A DNA stretch of 64,000 nt from Gnetum montanum. Lineage: Eukaryota > Streptophyta > Gnetopsida > Gnetales > Gnetaceae. Shown piece by piece: positions 12,582 through 24,430 of the stretch (position 1 is its first letter; each line of letters opens with the position of its first letter). The stretch covers positions 38,908 to 102,907 of the forward strand of contig MNCI01009558.1 of the NCBI GenBank assembly GCA_015680685.1. The letters run 5' to 3'. The notes beneath the pieces are model-generated. The model did no database searches and was not told the origin of the DNA. It was given only the letters and a program-made list of their open reading frames with translations. Both the position numbers and the translations under genes were made by a program.

Positions 12582-15500
12582 CTTTCCAAAAACTCCTTAG
12601 AAATCATGTAACGGCTAGTAAATGACTAATTGGAAGATACTATTTGAGGTTGGGACATCTATCTAAAAGTAACTTCTTTTCTAGTGGGATGTTTGATAGA
12701 AAACTAAGATGTCTTTCTTGGGATGTCTTAGCTAGGATGTCTCAACAACAATTGGAACATTCGCTATCAATCTAGAACATCTTTTCACCTTATTCTTTTC
12801 TTAGCCCTGCAAGATAACAACTATATTTCCACATTCTCCATTTTATAAGGTTTCTATGTACCAAAAGGTCAATAAACCTCATTGTAGAAACATGTTATCT
12901 TATTATTGGAAACTAATTATTAAATCTTTAGTTTTATAATTACCAAAAATCCTACCTTTGTGCCTATAAATACTAGACAAATTTTGCTCTCTTGGCATCA
13001 ATTATGTATAACTCTCTTTTTAATATCTTTCTCATAGTTATGCTTGTTGGATCTCTTAGTAATTTCTATATTTGAACATGTTTTTACGTAGCAAAGCTTG
13101 GATCTTAGTCAATCTTTTAAGGTAGAAGAAACATTCTTGATTACATTAATTTTGATAAGTAGCTTATGTTCTTGTAATTGCTTTTCTTTTGTAATGGTTT
13201 GCATTGTTAATATAATCATATTGCTTATCTTGTTGATCTAACATTGGTTTTGATGAGTGAACTCTAATTTACCATTTTCATGATCTTTCACTTTGTGTAT
13301 CTATTTGATCATTCTATTGAGGCTTTTTATCTTGGTTGTGGGTGTGGAAAAGATTCTTTTATATGTCACAAGTTATGTCACAACTTTGCTAGGGGTTATG
13401 TTTTCTAGTGTGGTCCATCCTCCTTAGTGTTAGGTGAAAATGATGCATTTGGATGACATTAACTAGCAAATACTTTGAGCATGTACTGGTACATTCAATG
13501 TGTTGGAAATTCTTTGATAGTAATTTGAGAAAACATTATTTGGTATAATTTTTGAAGGCCTATGATACATTGCTTATTGTTAATGGGAAAGCATTATAGT
13601 GGCTGCAAATTAATCACATTTTCGTAGGGATTAATGTTGAGTCAGTATCATGTCTCATTTAGAGTTTGTTAATAATGAGTAAGCAATTGTGTGATTTGTA
13701 CATAATAAACTATTCACTTTTGCTTGTGATTTAGGCAAGCATCATGCCTTAATTTAGGATGATGTGAGGTATTAGGACCTTAGGTAACTAGAACATAACC
13801 TAATAGTTGGATATTAGCATACTTAAGGGCTAGTTATTATTAGTATCAACCTTGTAACTCTTCTGTTGTTTATTATTGTAAACCTCATGGGTATATCATT
13901 GCAAAGAGCAAACTAACTACCTTTGGCTAATTTTTTCATTTTATGGCTAACTTTGTGTTAACATTTGTATGTATAAATACATTGGTGACACTCACTATCT
14001 ATTTTGGTAGCTTGCGCCTACCTTTCTAGTCTTGATTTGGGGAGTTTTTATATTGATTCCATTTATGTGAAGGTAAAATAACCTTCCTACATGTATCTGA
14101 TAAAAATTTAGCTAGAAGCTTTGGAGGAGGTCAAGGTAGTGTTGGAAGGAGGATTAATATTTCTTGAAAGCTAATTTATTTATTTAACCTTGATAATTTG
14201 TTGGCTATGTTATAAATTTGTATTTTAGGCCATAACAATATAATTTTCATTAAGCTCTAATTTATGTTGTATTGAAACTTTAAACTCTAATTTTTTTCAT
14301 TGATCATTCAAAATGATTATCCTTTCACTCTATAGATGCAAAGTCAATCCTCTCACAATAAATCTAAATATAAATTCATAATATGAAGTACATGCATAGT
14401 TCAATTCAATTTTACTATGAGCACTAATTAAAGAATAGAGAAATCTCATATCAAATATTTTAGTAGCCAATATCTTATAATATGTATAAATATATCATCA
14501 AGAAATAATCCACCATGATAGTTTAATTTTATCAAACTTGTACTTGCTCTACATAATTACTAATGATATTCTAGAGGATAGATAAAATTTTGAAATAGAA
14601 ATTTATCATAAAAGTTGGCTTTATAATAAATATTATGATATAATTCCTTGCTTTTCATTGAGAGATGTTAAATAAGAGAGGAGGGTAACCTACCAAAGAA
14701 ATAGTATCAGAACCCAACTAGAAATAATTGAAATATAGTTACCAAAGAAATAATGTTATAACTCAAAACATTACCCATCAAAATCCAACCCAACCTATGA
14801 CTTAGAGGTTTCAAATCAAAAGATGTATCGTTACTATCCTCTATCTTGTCCAATTTAGTTTTTTAGATGAGTTTAATAGTTTATATTAAATATTAATATA
14901 TTATTTTATTTCTCACCAATATGATCTCATATCAAATGGAACTGTATTCTTAACTCCCCTCAACTATCATAGCCAGTTATCGTAAGTTTATAACTAACAA
15001 TTAGTTACAGTGATTGCATGATGAATGGGGGTAGAAAGCTTTTCTTACCTATCAAAAATCCATTAGTAATATGATATGTGGAGTGTGCAAATGAATGCAC
15101 TGGTGCCAATTCATGTTTGATTGCCCTAGTTTGCATAAAATAGAAAATGAGTCTCAATTTTAGCCCTGGAGAAGGAAATGAAGTGGAAGCACCATGAGTC
15201 ACTTACCATGTGTTTGTTTCTAAGTCACTTGCCTTTTTGGTTCATAGATAATTAAACAAGGCTTGATCTAAAAACTAGCATACCAAAGGAAGCGTTAAGG
15301 AACACACATGATGATAGGTGGCATAAATATTGTGGGGGAAAGCCAATCACATTAATAGGAGGACCTATATTTCTCCTTCAAAGATGATTGTGTCGTCACT
15401 ATAAGACTTATATTTGATGCTAATGTCTGACTAGTTATTGGGAATCCACATGTGTCTTATCAATAGGTTTTACATGGAAAAGAAAGAAAGGTGCTTACTG

Positions 15501-15664
15501 TTGGATGGATCCACTTGTGAATCCTTGGTGAACTAGCATTGCAAGATAGTAAGTTACAGCTTATCTTTTGATTATGGTGTTGGTTGTATTACATACAATA
15601 ATTGATTAATTTTCTACTTATGTGAGTGTTGACTCTTGTTGCTTTAAGGTTTAATCATGATAAA
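12582..15664. other. Non-coding DNA; possible remnant LTR of another retroelement near its start
   Basis: No supported gene. At 12690-12740 the motif GATGTCT recurs and CCTATAAATACTAG at about 12962 looks like an LTR-type TATA region. A similar GATGTCT-rich stretch occurs at 24140-24260. Another TATAAATACATTGGTG lies at about 13973. Everything from 14100 to 15660 is AT-rich with no recognised feature. Confidence 0.35.
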
Positions 15665-15682
15665 CTCTCTCTCTCTCTCTCT
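15665..15682. repeat. (CT)n microsatellite
   Basis: Nine CT units in a row. Confidence 0.9.
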
Positions 15683-15838
15683 TCTTCACTTCATTTGTGC
15701 CTATGTTTCATTATTCTTGGTGTTCTAATTATTCTTCCATTTTTCTAATGCCTCTTTCCTAACTTTTGATTGATGGGAATTCAGAAATTAATCAATAAAC
15801 TCATTTTCCATAATAATGGATGTTACCAAAGAGAAGNT

Positions 15839-15881
15839 TGTCATGATGAGTGCAACATCTTGCATTGGGTTGATGCTACCT
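15839..15881 (-). pseudogene. 43-bp MATE pseudogene fragment next to an N
   Basis: Matches 19307-19349 inside the first MATE pseudogene with one mismatch, and begins two bases after the N at 15837. No further MATE sequence was seen on either side. It may be a true fragment or an assembly join made through this short overlap. Confidence 0.55.
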
Positions 15882-17384
15882 CCCAAGCTCATTTCCACAC
15901 TTTGTGATTTTGAATTTTAATTTCCTTTGCTTCCTTTTCACCATAAGCAAGCTAGACTCTACCAAATTTTCATCTCAAAGGCTCGATTAGGGATGATTTT
16001 ATATACATTCTTCTTATTCTTTCTTATCCTTGGTGTTCTTATTATGGTTCAAACATGATGCCTTGTAACTTAGTCATGGAGGAGAGGCACCAATTCGAGT
16101 ATGTATGTAATGGATTTGGTAGTTATATAAGCATATCCTACCTTGTATTTAGCTATGCAAACCATGATCTTATAATTGTGATAATGTTTCTTAAGTGTTT
16201 CCAAGGATTTTATTTATTACTATTTTTGTTGACAATTTTTACAATGGTAGCATGATGCCTAAGGAACTAATTTGACTTTAAGTAGTCTTCATAGCTTACC
16301 ATGTTAGTATGATGTAATGTCTAAAAAATTTGGTTGTTGAAAAACTAAAAATTCCAGGTGAAATAGTTTAACTTTGAATCCCAAGGGCCTTTAAAAATAG
16401 GATTTAAAGTGCCCTGGATGGTGTTGCCAATCACCAAGGAACTTAGAAATTTTAAATAGGTGTGAATCACATTTAGAGATTTGCAAATCTAAAACTAGAA
16501 AAAAAGCACAAAATGAACTTGTAATATTCAATTGATTAACTTGCACAAACAAATAAACTATGTATTTTATTAAAACAATGCAATTGCTAATAAAATAGAG
16601 TTTAAATTATGTACAAGTGTGTATGCTTGAATGCACAAGGATTTACACTAATGAAGTCTAAAGTGTATTGAAGCTGGTAGGTTTTGTTCTACAGTTAGCC
16701 TCACAATCTAGGTGCTTCCAAGTTCCAACTTCTGAAACACTTCTATGGTTCTTTTGCTCAAATTTGCTATGTCAGTTGAAAAATTGTGGAAAATGTCTTA
16801 ACTTTTTGCTCTTGGGAAATGCACCAAGAGTCTCCAATGCTCATCCAATTGCCAATTTGCCAAAAAATCCCTTTTTAAACTATTGGAATTTGGTTTAAAT
16901 AGGTTGCTGGTATTCAATTTGATGCTACAAATTTTTTGCCATGATTGTTGATAGATTGAAATTGTGTACAAGTGTGGTAGGCTTTCAACTTCAGTGTAGT
17001 TTGCATTTATGGTAAATTTTGATGTACATAAGGCCATCAAAACCACACTAGATATTAAAAATAAACAAATTTTTGGTACTACATTGGCCTTGTTGCTAGC
17101 TTTGTAGTGACTACGTTGGCTTTGTTGCACCTATGATGAGAATTATGGTGACTACACTAGCCATTGCTGAAAAAATAAAAATCCATTAGCCCCAACAGTG
17201 GGGGTAGGTGGTTCTAGTGTAGTTAAGGCTATACCTCCACAAAACCCATGAAAATGCCAATTTTAGTAGTCCAAAAGACATTTTTAACCTTCCCAAGCCA
17301 AAATATAGACATGGTATGACTTTTTGTTTTCACTTGGGGAGTAAGGCTAGGAAAACTTAGGACGTATTTTTTCAGTCCCAAATG
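15882..17384. other. Non-coding region, no recognised feature
   Basis: No convincing gene; the 110-residue minus frame at 16798-17130 has no recognised domain. A stretch near 16330-16370 (TTGTTGAAAAACT, then GAAATAGTTT) resembles 46848-46890, so it may be part of a dispersed repeat. Confidence 0.4.
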
Positions 17385-17875
17385 AGCTAGGAAAAATTTG
17401 GTGATGAATACCTTTAGTATTTATCTTTTATTGTACAGAAGTCACCTCATCTATGACTGACTTGTGAGTCATATCCCAAGGAGAAATGGTTTAAAAGTCA
17501 AAATATTTTCAAGACAATAAATGGTCAGAATCGAATCCAATCAAATTCCATACTTATGATTATTACTCATAAGTAAAAACATGAATTTTCATTCTGACTT
17601 CTAATCGCAACTTCAAGAATGAAAATTAATGATTAAATCAAATTAAAATCATAAATACAAGCATAGATTATGAAGATTACAAGGGAGACTTCACCTAATC
17701 TATGATTCTACCTAGTTGTTTCCATAGTGTAGCAATCTCAACAGCTTGACAATGGACTCTAATGATCTATAGTTGCTACAAAGCTCAATGAATCCCCACT
17801 TAGTAATTCTTCAAAGGGAATTTGACTTCAACTTAACATGGTTTTTGGTTGGGTATCAATCCTAGGTGCCCCGTT
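17385..17875. repeat. Dispersed repeat R, copy A
   Basis: Shares a nearly 490-bp sequence (from GAGCTAGGAAAAATTTGG through GGTTTTTGGTTGGGTAT) with 20488-20985, most of it with 19995-20455, and its first part with 61566-61848. Class unknown. Confidence 0.75.
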
Positions 17876-18159
17876 GGTGCCTATTAGGTTCCTGTTGGAT
17901 TGCACATCATTAGTTCCCTCTCAATGCCATTATTTATACTAAACACGTGTTACAGAAATAATTATTTTAATAATAGGTGGATACAATACCAATCCATAGA
18001 AATTGATATAACTACCAAGTTTGGCATCCTTGGTATCAGTAGATTAGCAAATTTGATAAAACTATGGAAGAGAACCTTTCACAACATAGCAAAAAATCTT
18101 GAAACCAAAATTCACAATGCTCCACTCACCTTAAGATAGAGATATAGTAGGAAAATAAC

Positions 18160-19710
18160 CTATAATGGGCTTGTAGATTTCCCTATTGGTTGATCCCACA
18201 ACTTGATTGGTTCAATGCTCCTAAGAGGAATAGTCAATCCTAGCAAGTACATAATGTTTAACATAGTTTTTATCACTACCTTGCTTTTGGTAAATATTAA
18301 AGTAAAATCATTGGGAATGACTAGAATGACAATAGTAAATACAACACCAATAAGAAGTGATGTACATGTGGCCATGATAATAGAAAATTTGGCACCTTTA
18401 ACATTTCCACTTCTAAGTTCATTAGCTACCCTCAGTCTTGTAGCTGCAAGAAATCCAATTGGTATCATAAACTCCAATGCAACCTTCGCATTTTTTAGTA
18501 GTCCTAATAAGATGACCAAGATTTGGTAATACCATATCTCTAGGCACATCATCATACTAGAGCATAAGGAAATCTTTGTGATGTGCCAGAGGTTCTTCAA
18601 CATTGCCATGGAAAAAGCCTATCCATGTAGAGGGGAAACCACTTTAGCTTGCATAAAGGAAGAGTCCCAACATTGGAGGCCATCCAATGATGTTGAAAGC
18701 TAGAACTACTCCACCAATTCCCACTCAAAGCTACTATGTAAAGAGCCATGTGAGTAGGATGTGCACAAGTGTGCTGGCCCTTGACATCTAAGCAATGACA
18801 AAGTTCTTGAGTTGTAATTGCAGAATTATTTGCAAAGGAATTTTGAAGGTTAGTGAATAATGCATGGGAATCAACTAGGTAGAAAGCCTAGTGGCCAATT
18901 CTGATATGTCCTTGGTTTACTCTATAAATTTCATTATCAAAGTGGAAGAAATGAAGACCAAAATCTACTCAGCATTTCATTCACTATAGCTTCCTAGCTG
19001 GAAGCTTCTCGAAGTGCTATGCCTCCTAGAAATAGCAGTGATTTGGTGAGCACATAGCATGGCAATGGAGGACCCATGTCGAAATTAGTGTCCTTCACAT
19101 GGGATGTGCATTAGGTTTGCTATATTAACGTCCAGTCTATCCATGATTTGCAATGGTATTAGGTGTAGGGCTACGATAACTGGAAAGGTTTGTTAGATCC
19201 CATGGACAATTTACCAACATCGAGGAATAGCTCTTTGTAATTGCTAACATTGGGGTTTGCACCAAGGATGATGATGAGGGAGAAAAAAGTCTTGCAAGCC
19301 TCTGTCATGATGAGTGCAACATCTTGCATTAGGTTGATGCTACCTAATCAGACATGGATAGTGTTAATGGGTGTTTGAAGAGTGATGATGCTTCATGTAT
19401 CCGCATGTAGAGGAAAGGTAGTAGGTGATAGTGTAGGTTGGGCATGTTGTAAGCCATGATGGTGATGGAGGGCTACACATAGAGCCCTTGTCGAAGAGAG
19501 GTCTTGGTGGAATCCATGTGGCAGAAAAGATAAAACACACCAATGAAGCTAGTGAGGCTGCAAATGTTGGCACTAACCATGGGTACACTGGGGAGTCTAA
19601 AGTTGAGAATGTTATTGTAGGTTGTTAAAGCTTGTGTTATTATTGCTGGTCCAGTGTGCTGTGTGTATGCTAGCATCCATGAACGTGGACTGTGATAGCA
19701 CAAACGACCA
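18160..19710 (-). pseudogene. MATE (DTX-type) transporter pseudogene, copy 1
   Basis: MATE proteins are 12-helix membrane antiporters that export organic cations, flavonoids or citrate. The minus frame at 18160-18609 reads LEIWYYQILVILLGLLKNA, then a stretch containing RVANELRSGNVKGAKFS, equivalent to the family's VRVSNELGAGNPxxAKFS, and further hydrophobic segments. Upstream, in shifted frames, 18610-18870 gives LVHILLTWLF, AFNIIGWPPMLGLFLYAS and FPSTWIGFF, matching the helices before that motif. About 19640 gives TGPAIITQALTTYNNILNF, matching the N-terminal GPAIFTR region. At least two frameshifts and several stops break it. It has no intact start, and the C-terminal helices after about 18165 are not evident. 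R copy A lies on its 3' side. Confidence 0.85.
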
Positions 19711-19734
19711 CTTGCCCTAACTCTAAAATATAAA

Positions 19735-19990
19735 ATGTTTATATAGTTTATATAACTTCTTCATAATATATAAGTAATATAATTAATGATGTATGTATAT
19801 AATTTAGACATAATTATATATAATGTTTATATTATATAATTATAATCATATTATAATACACTCTTTATATAATATATCATATTAATTAAACTAAAATAAA
19901 ATAAATTAATAAACTAATGCTTCCCATAATAATAAAATAAATTACAATAAACTAAAATAAAATTAATTAAAAATTGATAAGCCATGCAAA
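19735..19990. other. AT-rich upstream flank of MATE copy 1
   Basis: Runs of TATATAA/ATTAATTAA with no genes. It resembles 22800-22980 upstream of MATE copy 2, so the duplication included upstream sequence. Confidence 0.55.
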
Positions 19991-19994
19991 ATTT

Positions 19995-20455
19995 ACTATT
20001 GCATACCTTTAATTATTATCTTTCATTGTAGAGAATTCACATTATCAATGATTGAGTTACGAGTCATATCCCATGGAAGAATGGTTCTAAAGTCAAAATA
20101 TCATCAAGAAAATAAATGGTCAAAATCGAATCTAACAAAATTCCACAGTTATGACTATCACACATAAGTAAAATCATGAATTTTCATCCTAACTTCTATT
20201 CAAAAGTTCAAGAATGAAAATTAATGATTTAATAAATTAAAATCATATATACAAGCATAGATTATGAAGATTACAAGGGAGAATTCACCTAATTGGTGAT
20301 TTTTCCTTGGTATTTCCATAGTGTAGCAACCTTGACAGCCTAACAATGGACTCTAATGGTCTATAGTTATCACAAAGCTCAACAAATCCTCACTTAATAA
20401 TTCTTCAAAGGGAATTTGACTTCACCTTGATGTGGTTTTTGGTTGGGAATTAATT
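19995..20455. repeat. Dispersed repeat R, copy B
   Basis: Follows R copy A in order (GAGTCATATCCCATGG, GAATTTTCATCC, CAAGCATAGATTATGAAG, TAGTGTAGCAACC). It has no MATE sequence directly attached on its right. Confidence 0.7.
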
Positions 20456-20487
20456 CTGGGTGAGCCCATTAGACATGCCATAATTGA

Positions 20488-20985
20488 CGAGTGAGGAAAA
20501 ATTCAATGTTGGATACCTTTAATATTTATCTTTTACTGTAGAAAAGTCATCTCATTTATAACTAACCTACGATTTGTATCTTGTGGAGGAATGGTTCAAA
20601 AGGAAAAAGATCATCAAGACCATAAATGGTCAGAATCGAATCCAATCAAGACCATAAATGGTTAGAATCGAATCAAATCCAATCAAGACCATGAATTTTC
20701 TTCCTAACTTCTAATCAAAAGCTCAAGAATGAAAATTAATGATTAAATAAAATTGAAATCATAAATACAAGCATAGATTATGAAGATCACAAGGGAGATT
20801 TTACCTAGTTTGTGATTCTACCTTGTTGTTTCCATAGTGCAGTAACCTCGACAGCTTGACAATGGATTCTAATGGTCTATAGTTGCCACAAAGTTTAATG
20901 AATCCTAACTTAATAATTCTTTAAAGGAAATTTGACTTCAACTTGATGTGGTTTTTGGTTGGATATCAATCTTGGGTGCCCCTTT
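20488..20985. repeat. Dispersed repeat R, copy C
   Basis: Follows copy B directly, making a local tandem pair, and stands in the same relation to MATE copy 2 as copy A does to MATE copy 1. It has a small internal duplication (ACCATAAATGGT with GAATCGAATC at 20620-20680). Confidence 0.75.
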
Positions 20986-21289
20986 GGTGCTTGTTGGATT
21001 CTTGTTGGCTTGCACATCATTGGTTCCCTCTCAATGCCATTACTTAAACTAAACAAATGTTACAAAAATAATTATTTTAATAATAGGCGGATACAATACT
21101 AATCCATACAAATTAGTATAACTACCAAGTTTGGCATCCCTGGTATTGGTAGGTTAGCAAATTTGATGGAAATTGCGAAAGAGAACCTTCCATAGGGTAA
21201 CAAAATAGCTTGGAACTAAAATTCAGTATGCTATGCTCACCTTGAGATAGAGATATGGTAGAAAAATAACTTGGAATGGGCTTGCTTAT

Positions 21290-22790
21290 TTCCCTATTCG
21301 CCGTCCCTACAACTTGAATGGTTGAACACTCTCAAGAAGAATAATCAATCCTAGCAAGTACACAATCTTTGATACTATTTTTATTACTACCTTGTTGCTG
21401 GTAAATATGAAAGAAAAATCATTATAGAAGACTAGAATGACAACAGTAAATACAAGACCAATAAGAAGTGATGTACATGTGGCCACAATAATAACAAATT
21501 TGACACCTTTACCATTTCCACTTCCAAGTTCATTAGCTACGCTCACTCTTGTGGCTACAAGAAATCTGATTTGGTATCTTTATGATTCCGACTTCCAAGT
21601 TCATTAGCTACCCTCACTCTTGTGGCTGTAAGAAATTTGATTGATATTAGAAACTCGAATGCTTTGATGGATAGAGCATCAACGGTGTCCTTAGAATTTT
21701 TTAATAGTCTTGCCAAGATGACCAAGATTTGGAAATATCATATTTCTAGGCACATCATTACACTAGAGGATAAGGAAAGCTTTGTGAAGTGCCAGAGGTC
21801 CTTGAACATAGCCATGAAAAAGCCTATCCATGCAAGAGGGGTAGTAACCATAGGTTGCATAAAGGAAGAGTCTCAGCATGGGAAACCATCCAATGATGTT
21901 AAGAGCCAGAACTACTCCATCGATTCCCATTCCAAGCTACTGTGTAAGGAGCCATGTGAATAGGATGTGCACAAGCATGCTAGCCCTTAACATCCATGTA
22001 ATGAAAATGTTCCTCAGTTGTAACTATAGAAACATTTGTAGAGGCATGCTGAAGGCTAGCAAATAATGCATGGGAATAAACCAAGTAGAAATCCTGCTAG
22101 CCATTTCTGATATGTCCTTTGTTTGCCCTGTATATTTTAGTATTGAAGTGGAAAAATGTAGATTGAAATTTGCTTGGCATTTCACTTGTTGCAGCTTCCT
22201 AGCTGGAAGGTTCCCAAAGTGTTGTTCCTTCTAGAAACATCAATGATTTGGTGAACACATAGTGTGATGATGGGAAAGCCATGTCAAAATTAGTGGCCTT
22301 CACATGGGGTGTGCATTAGGATTTTCTATATTAACTTCCAATCTCCCCAATATTTGCAATGGTATGAAGTGCAGGGCTACGATAATTGGAAAGGTTTGGT
22401 GGATCACATGGATGACTCATTGACATCAAGGAATAGCTCTCCACAATCACTAGTGTTGGTGTCTACACCAAGGACAATGATGAGGAAGAACAGAGTCTTG
22501 AAGGCCTTTGCCATGATGACTGCGGTGTCCTGCATCTGCACGATGTTGTCGAATTAGATGTGGATGGTGTCGATGGGTGCCTACTTATTGATGGTTCTTC
22601 ATGCATCCACATGTAGAAGAAGGGTAGTAGGCAATAGCACAAGTTGGATGCATTGTAGGCCATGATGGTAATAGATGGTTACACATAGAGCTTCTATCAA
22701 ATGGAGGTCTTAGTGAAATGCATGAGGCAGAATAGATAAAATGTGCCAGTGAAACTAGTGAAGTTGCAAATATCACCATCGACCATGGGT
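21290..22790 (-). pseudogene. MATE (DTX-type) transporter pseudogene, copy 2
   Basis: Tandem duplicate of 18160-19710 with its 3' R-repeat flank and AT-rich 5' flank. The minus frame at 21307-21546 reads VANELGSGNGKGVKF, close to the family motif SNELGAGN, followed by two hydrophobic segments (SLLIGLVFTVVILVF and IVYLLGLIILL). Upstream parts at 21600-22790 align with copy 1 but in several frames. A 71-bp direct duplication at 21521-21591/21592-21662 cuts the frame within this motif, since 71 is not a multiple of three. Copy 1 has a single version of that segment. It cannot encode a transporter. The shared frames and helices with copy 1 make the family call firm. Confidence 0.82.
21521..21662. 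repeat. 71-bp tandem duplication inside MATE copy 2
   Basis: CTTCCAAGTTCATTAGCTAC starts at 21521 and again at 21592, with the following ~45 bases also repeated with a few differences. Confidence 0.85.
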
Positions 22791-22799
22791 ATGCTGATG

Positions 22800-22990
22800 A
22801 GTTTATATAGTTTAGACATATATAAATATATATAATATTTATATTATATAATTATATAATGATAATGGCATTATCATAATGTCTTAATATAAAATATTAT
22901 ATTAATTAAAATAAACTAAAATAACATTAATTAAATAGTAATAAAATAAAATAAAATAGAAATGTATTAATTTTGACAAAATATTTATTA
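22800..22990. other. AT-rich upstream flank of MATE copy 2
   Basis: TATATAATATTTATATTATATAA-type sequence like that at 19740-19990; no gene. Confidence 0.5.
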
Positions 22991-23059
22991 GAAACTAAAT
23001 CAATTTTGGGGTTTAACTATTCCAAAAGTTAATGTGAAATTGCATCTCATGGATTACAA

Positions 23060-23760
23060 TCTTCACATTTTAGAATAAAATCCCTTCCTCTGGTTTGATG
23101 ATGAAGTTTACAAGTTGTAAAAGCAATCAAAACTCTATAGACTAAGAAGGGCTAAGGTTGAACAAGCTCAAGCCTCCATGTATAGATCCATACATGAATC
23201 ATCGATCCCTGAGGAAGAAAAAGGAGAAGGACTAATATCTTCTGATCTAGAACCTATGAAGTCTACTCCAAAAAGACCTCCACCTAGAAGTAGATCAAGA
23301 GGTATGTAGTCACATCCTTAATCTTTGGGTCAAGCACATGTGAAACAATAGGAAATTGAATTAATGGTAGAGGATTTAGAAGAAGATAAAGATGATGAGC
23401 CTAATGATATTTAAGAAAGTGTGGATGCACATGATGTTTAGCAGTGATAGATTATCAAAGAAAAGAGCTATCATTAAGGAGCCATTATAGCGGATAGGCT
23501 TTTATGAGTACATCACCTAGTCCTTCACTTTGTACTAGAATGAGGTAGGAGAATTCTATCAAATCCTTGTAATAGATGATGTCATGACTTTTGTTGGAGG
23601 GATTCCTAGGCCTATTTCTACATCAGTAGTTTCAAGGGTATTCTCAAATGAGCTAGTGGTCATGGACCCAAAAGACTTAGCCCAAGCTTAAGTAAAAAAT
23701 CCTATTTAAGGCCTTCAATAGGAATAAAGTAGAGGTAAAGATATCTCAACTTTCCTTGAT
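23060..23760 (+). pseudogene. Decayed ORF of another retroelement (plant-transposon-protein-like?)
   Basis: With stops ignored, the plus frame at about 23160-23460 is acidic and proline-rich (EEEKGEGLISSDLEPMKS, then TPKRPPPRSRSRG, then VEDLEEDKDDEPND). It is followed at about 23470-23700 by a hydrophobic/basic stretch with EVGEFYQILVIDDVMTFVGG and VFSNELVVMDPKDLAQA. That layout resembles the N-terminal part of 'plant transposon protein' ORFs in gypsy-type elements, where an EFYxN..-like motif precedes a short strand-rich segment. It shows no clear similarity to ORF3 of the main family. Several TAG/TAA stops and no intact start. Its position just before a putative LTR remnant (24050 onward) would fit the last ORF of a separate element. 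Identity is tentative. Confidence 0.35.
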
Positions 23761-23899
23761 TCATAATGTTATGTATAAAATTGTTACACATAAAGCTTTA
23801 CATACCAATCAACCATTGGGCATATCTACTTAGGGGACAAAAATGTTATGGCAACAATGAGAAGGAATTACATTACCAACATCTTATTTTTTCTCTACC

Positions 23900-24430
23900 A
23901 AGCCTAATGAGGACATCACCCTAACCTTGTGTAATCCTCAATGTATTTTATATATGTGTGTGTCTTATTTGTATGTGTCTTCTTGTATTGATCTTTTGAA
24001 GATGATTCCATGATGTTTTGGGTTTATTTTGATAAGTTTAGAGGGTTCAAGGATCTATGGGAACTTTTTTGGAGGCATTAAAAGGTTTGAAACCTCAAAA
24101 CAAGCATATTTATTTTTGGCCCTGGAAAGTAAGACATCTCACTAGTAGCCAAGATATCTCCTGAAAGATGTCTTCTCCAAGATGTCTCCTCTTATTTCCA
24201 AATATCTCCTCCAACAACTTTGCACTTAGGAAAGACATTTATTATTTATCTAAGAAGTCTCATATAGATTTTAATAGATATGAAATTGAATGGTAAATTG
24301 GAGGGAAGAAGAAATGTCACACCACGAAACTATAGTTAAGAGTCCAAGGCTTGAGTTTGTGTAAGAGTGAGAGAAGAGAGATTTTAGAGATCTCTTGAAA
24401 GCTTATGCAAGAAGAGTTTGAGTGAGAGGC
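23900..24430 (+). other. Possible LTR remnant into which copy B inserted
   Basis: No gene. GATGTCT/GATATCTCC repeats occur at 24140-24210, and a purine-rich transcript-leader-like stretch (GAGAGAAGAGAG) at about 24370-24430. The sequence appears to continue at 46766 after copy B. LTR identity is inferred. Confidence 0.35.

Noticed and set aside
16798-17130. 110-residue minus frame
   Set aside because: No recognised domain, no related copy, no splice or promoter context; length is not unusual by chance.
18203-18529. 108-residue plus frame
   Set aside because: Reverse-strand shadow of the MATE pseudogene.
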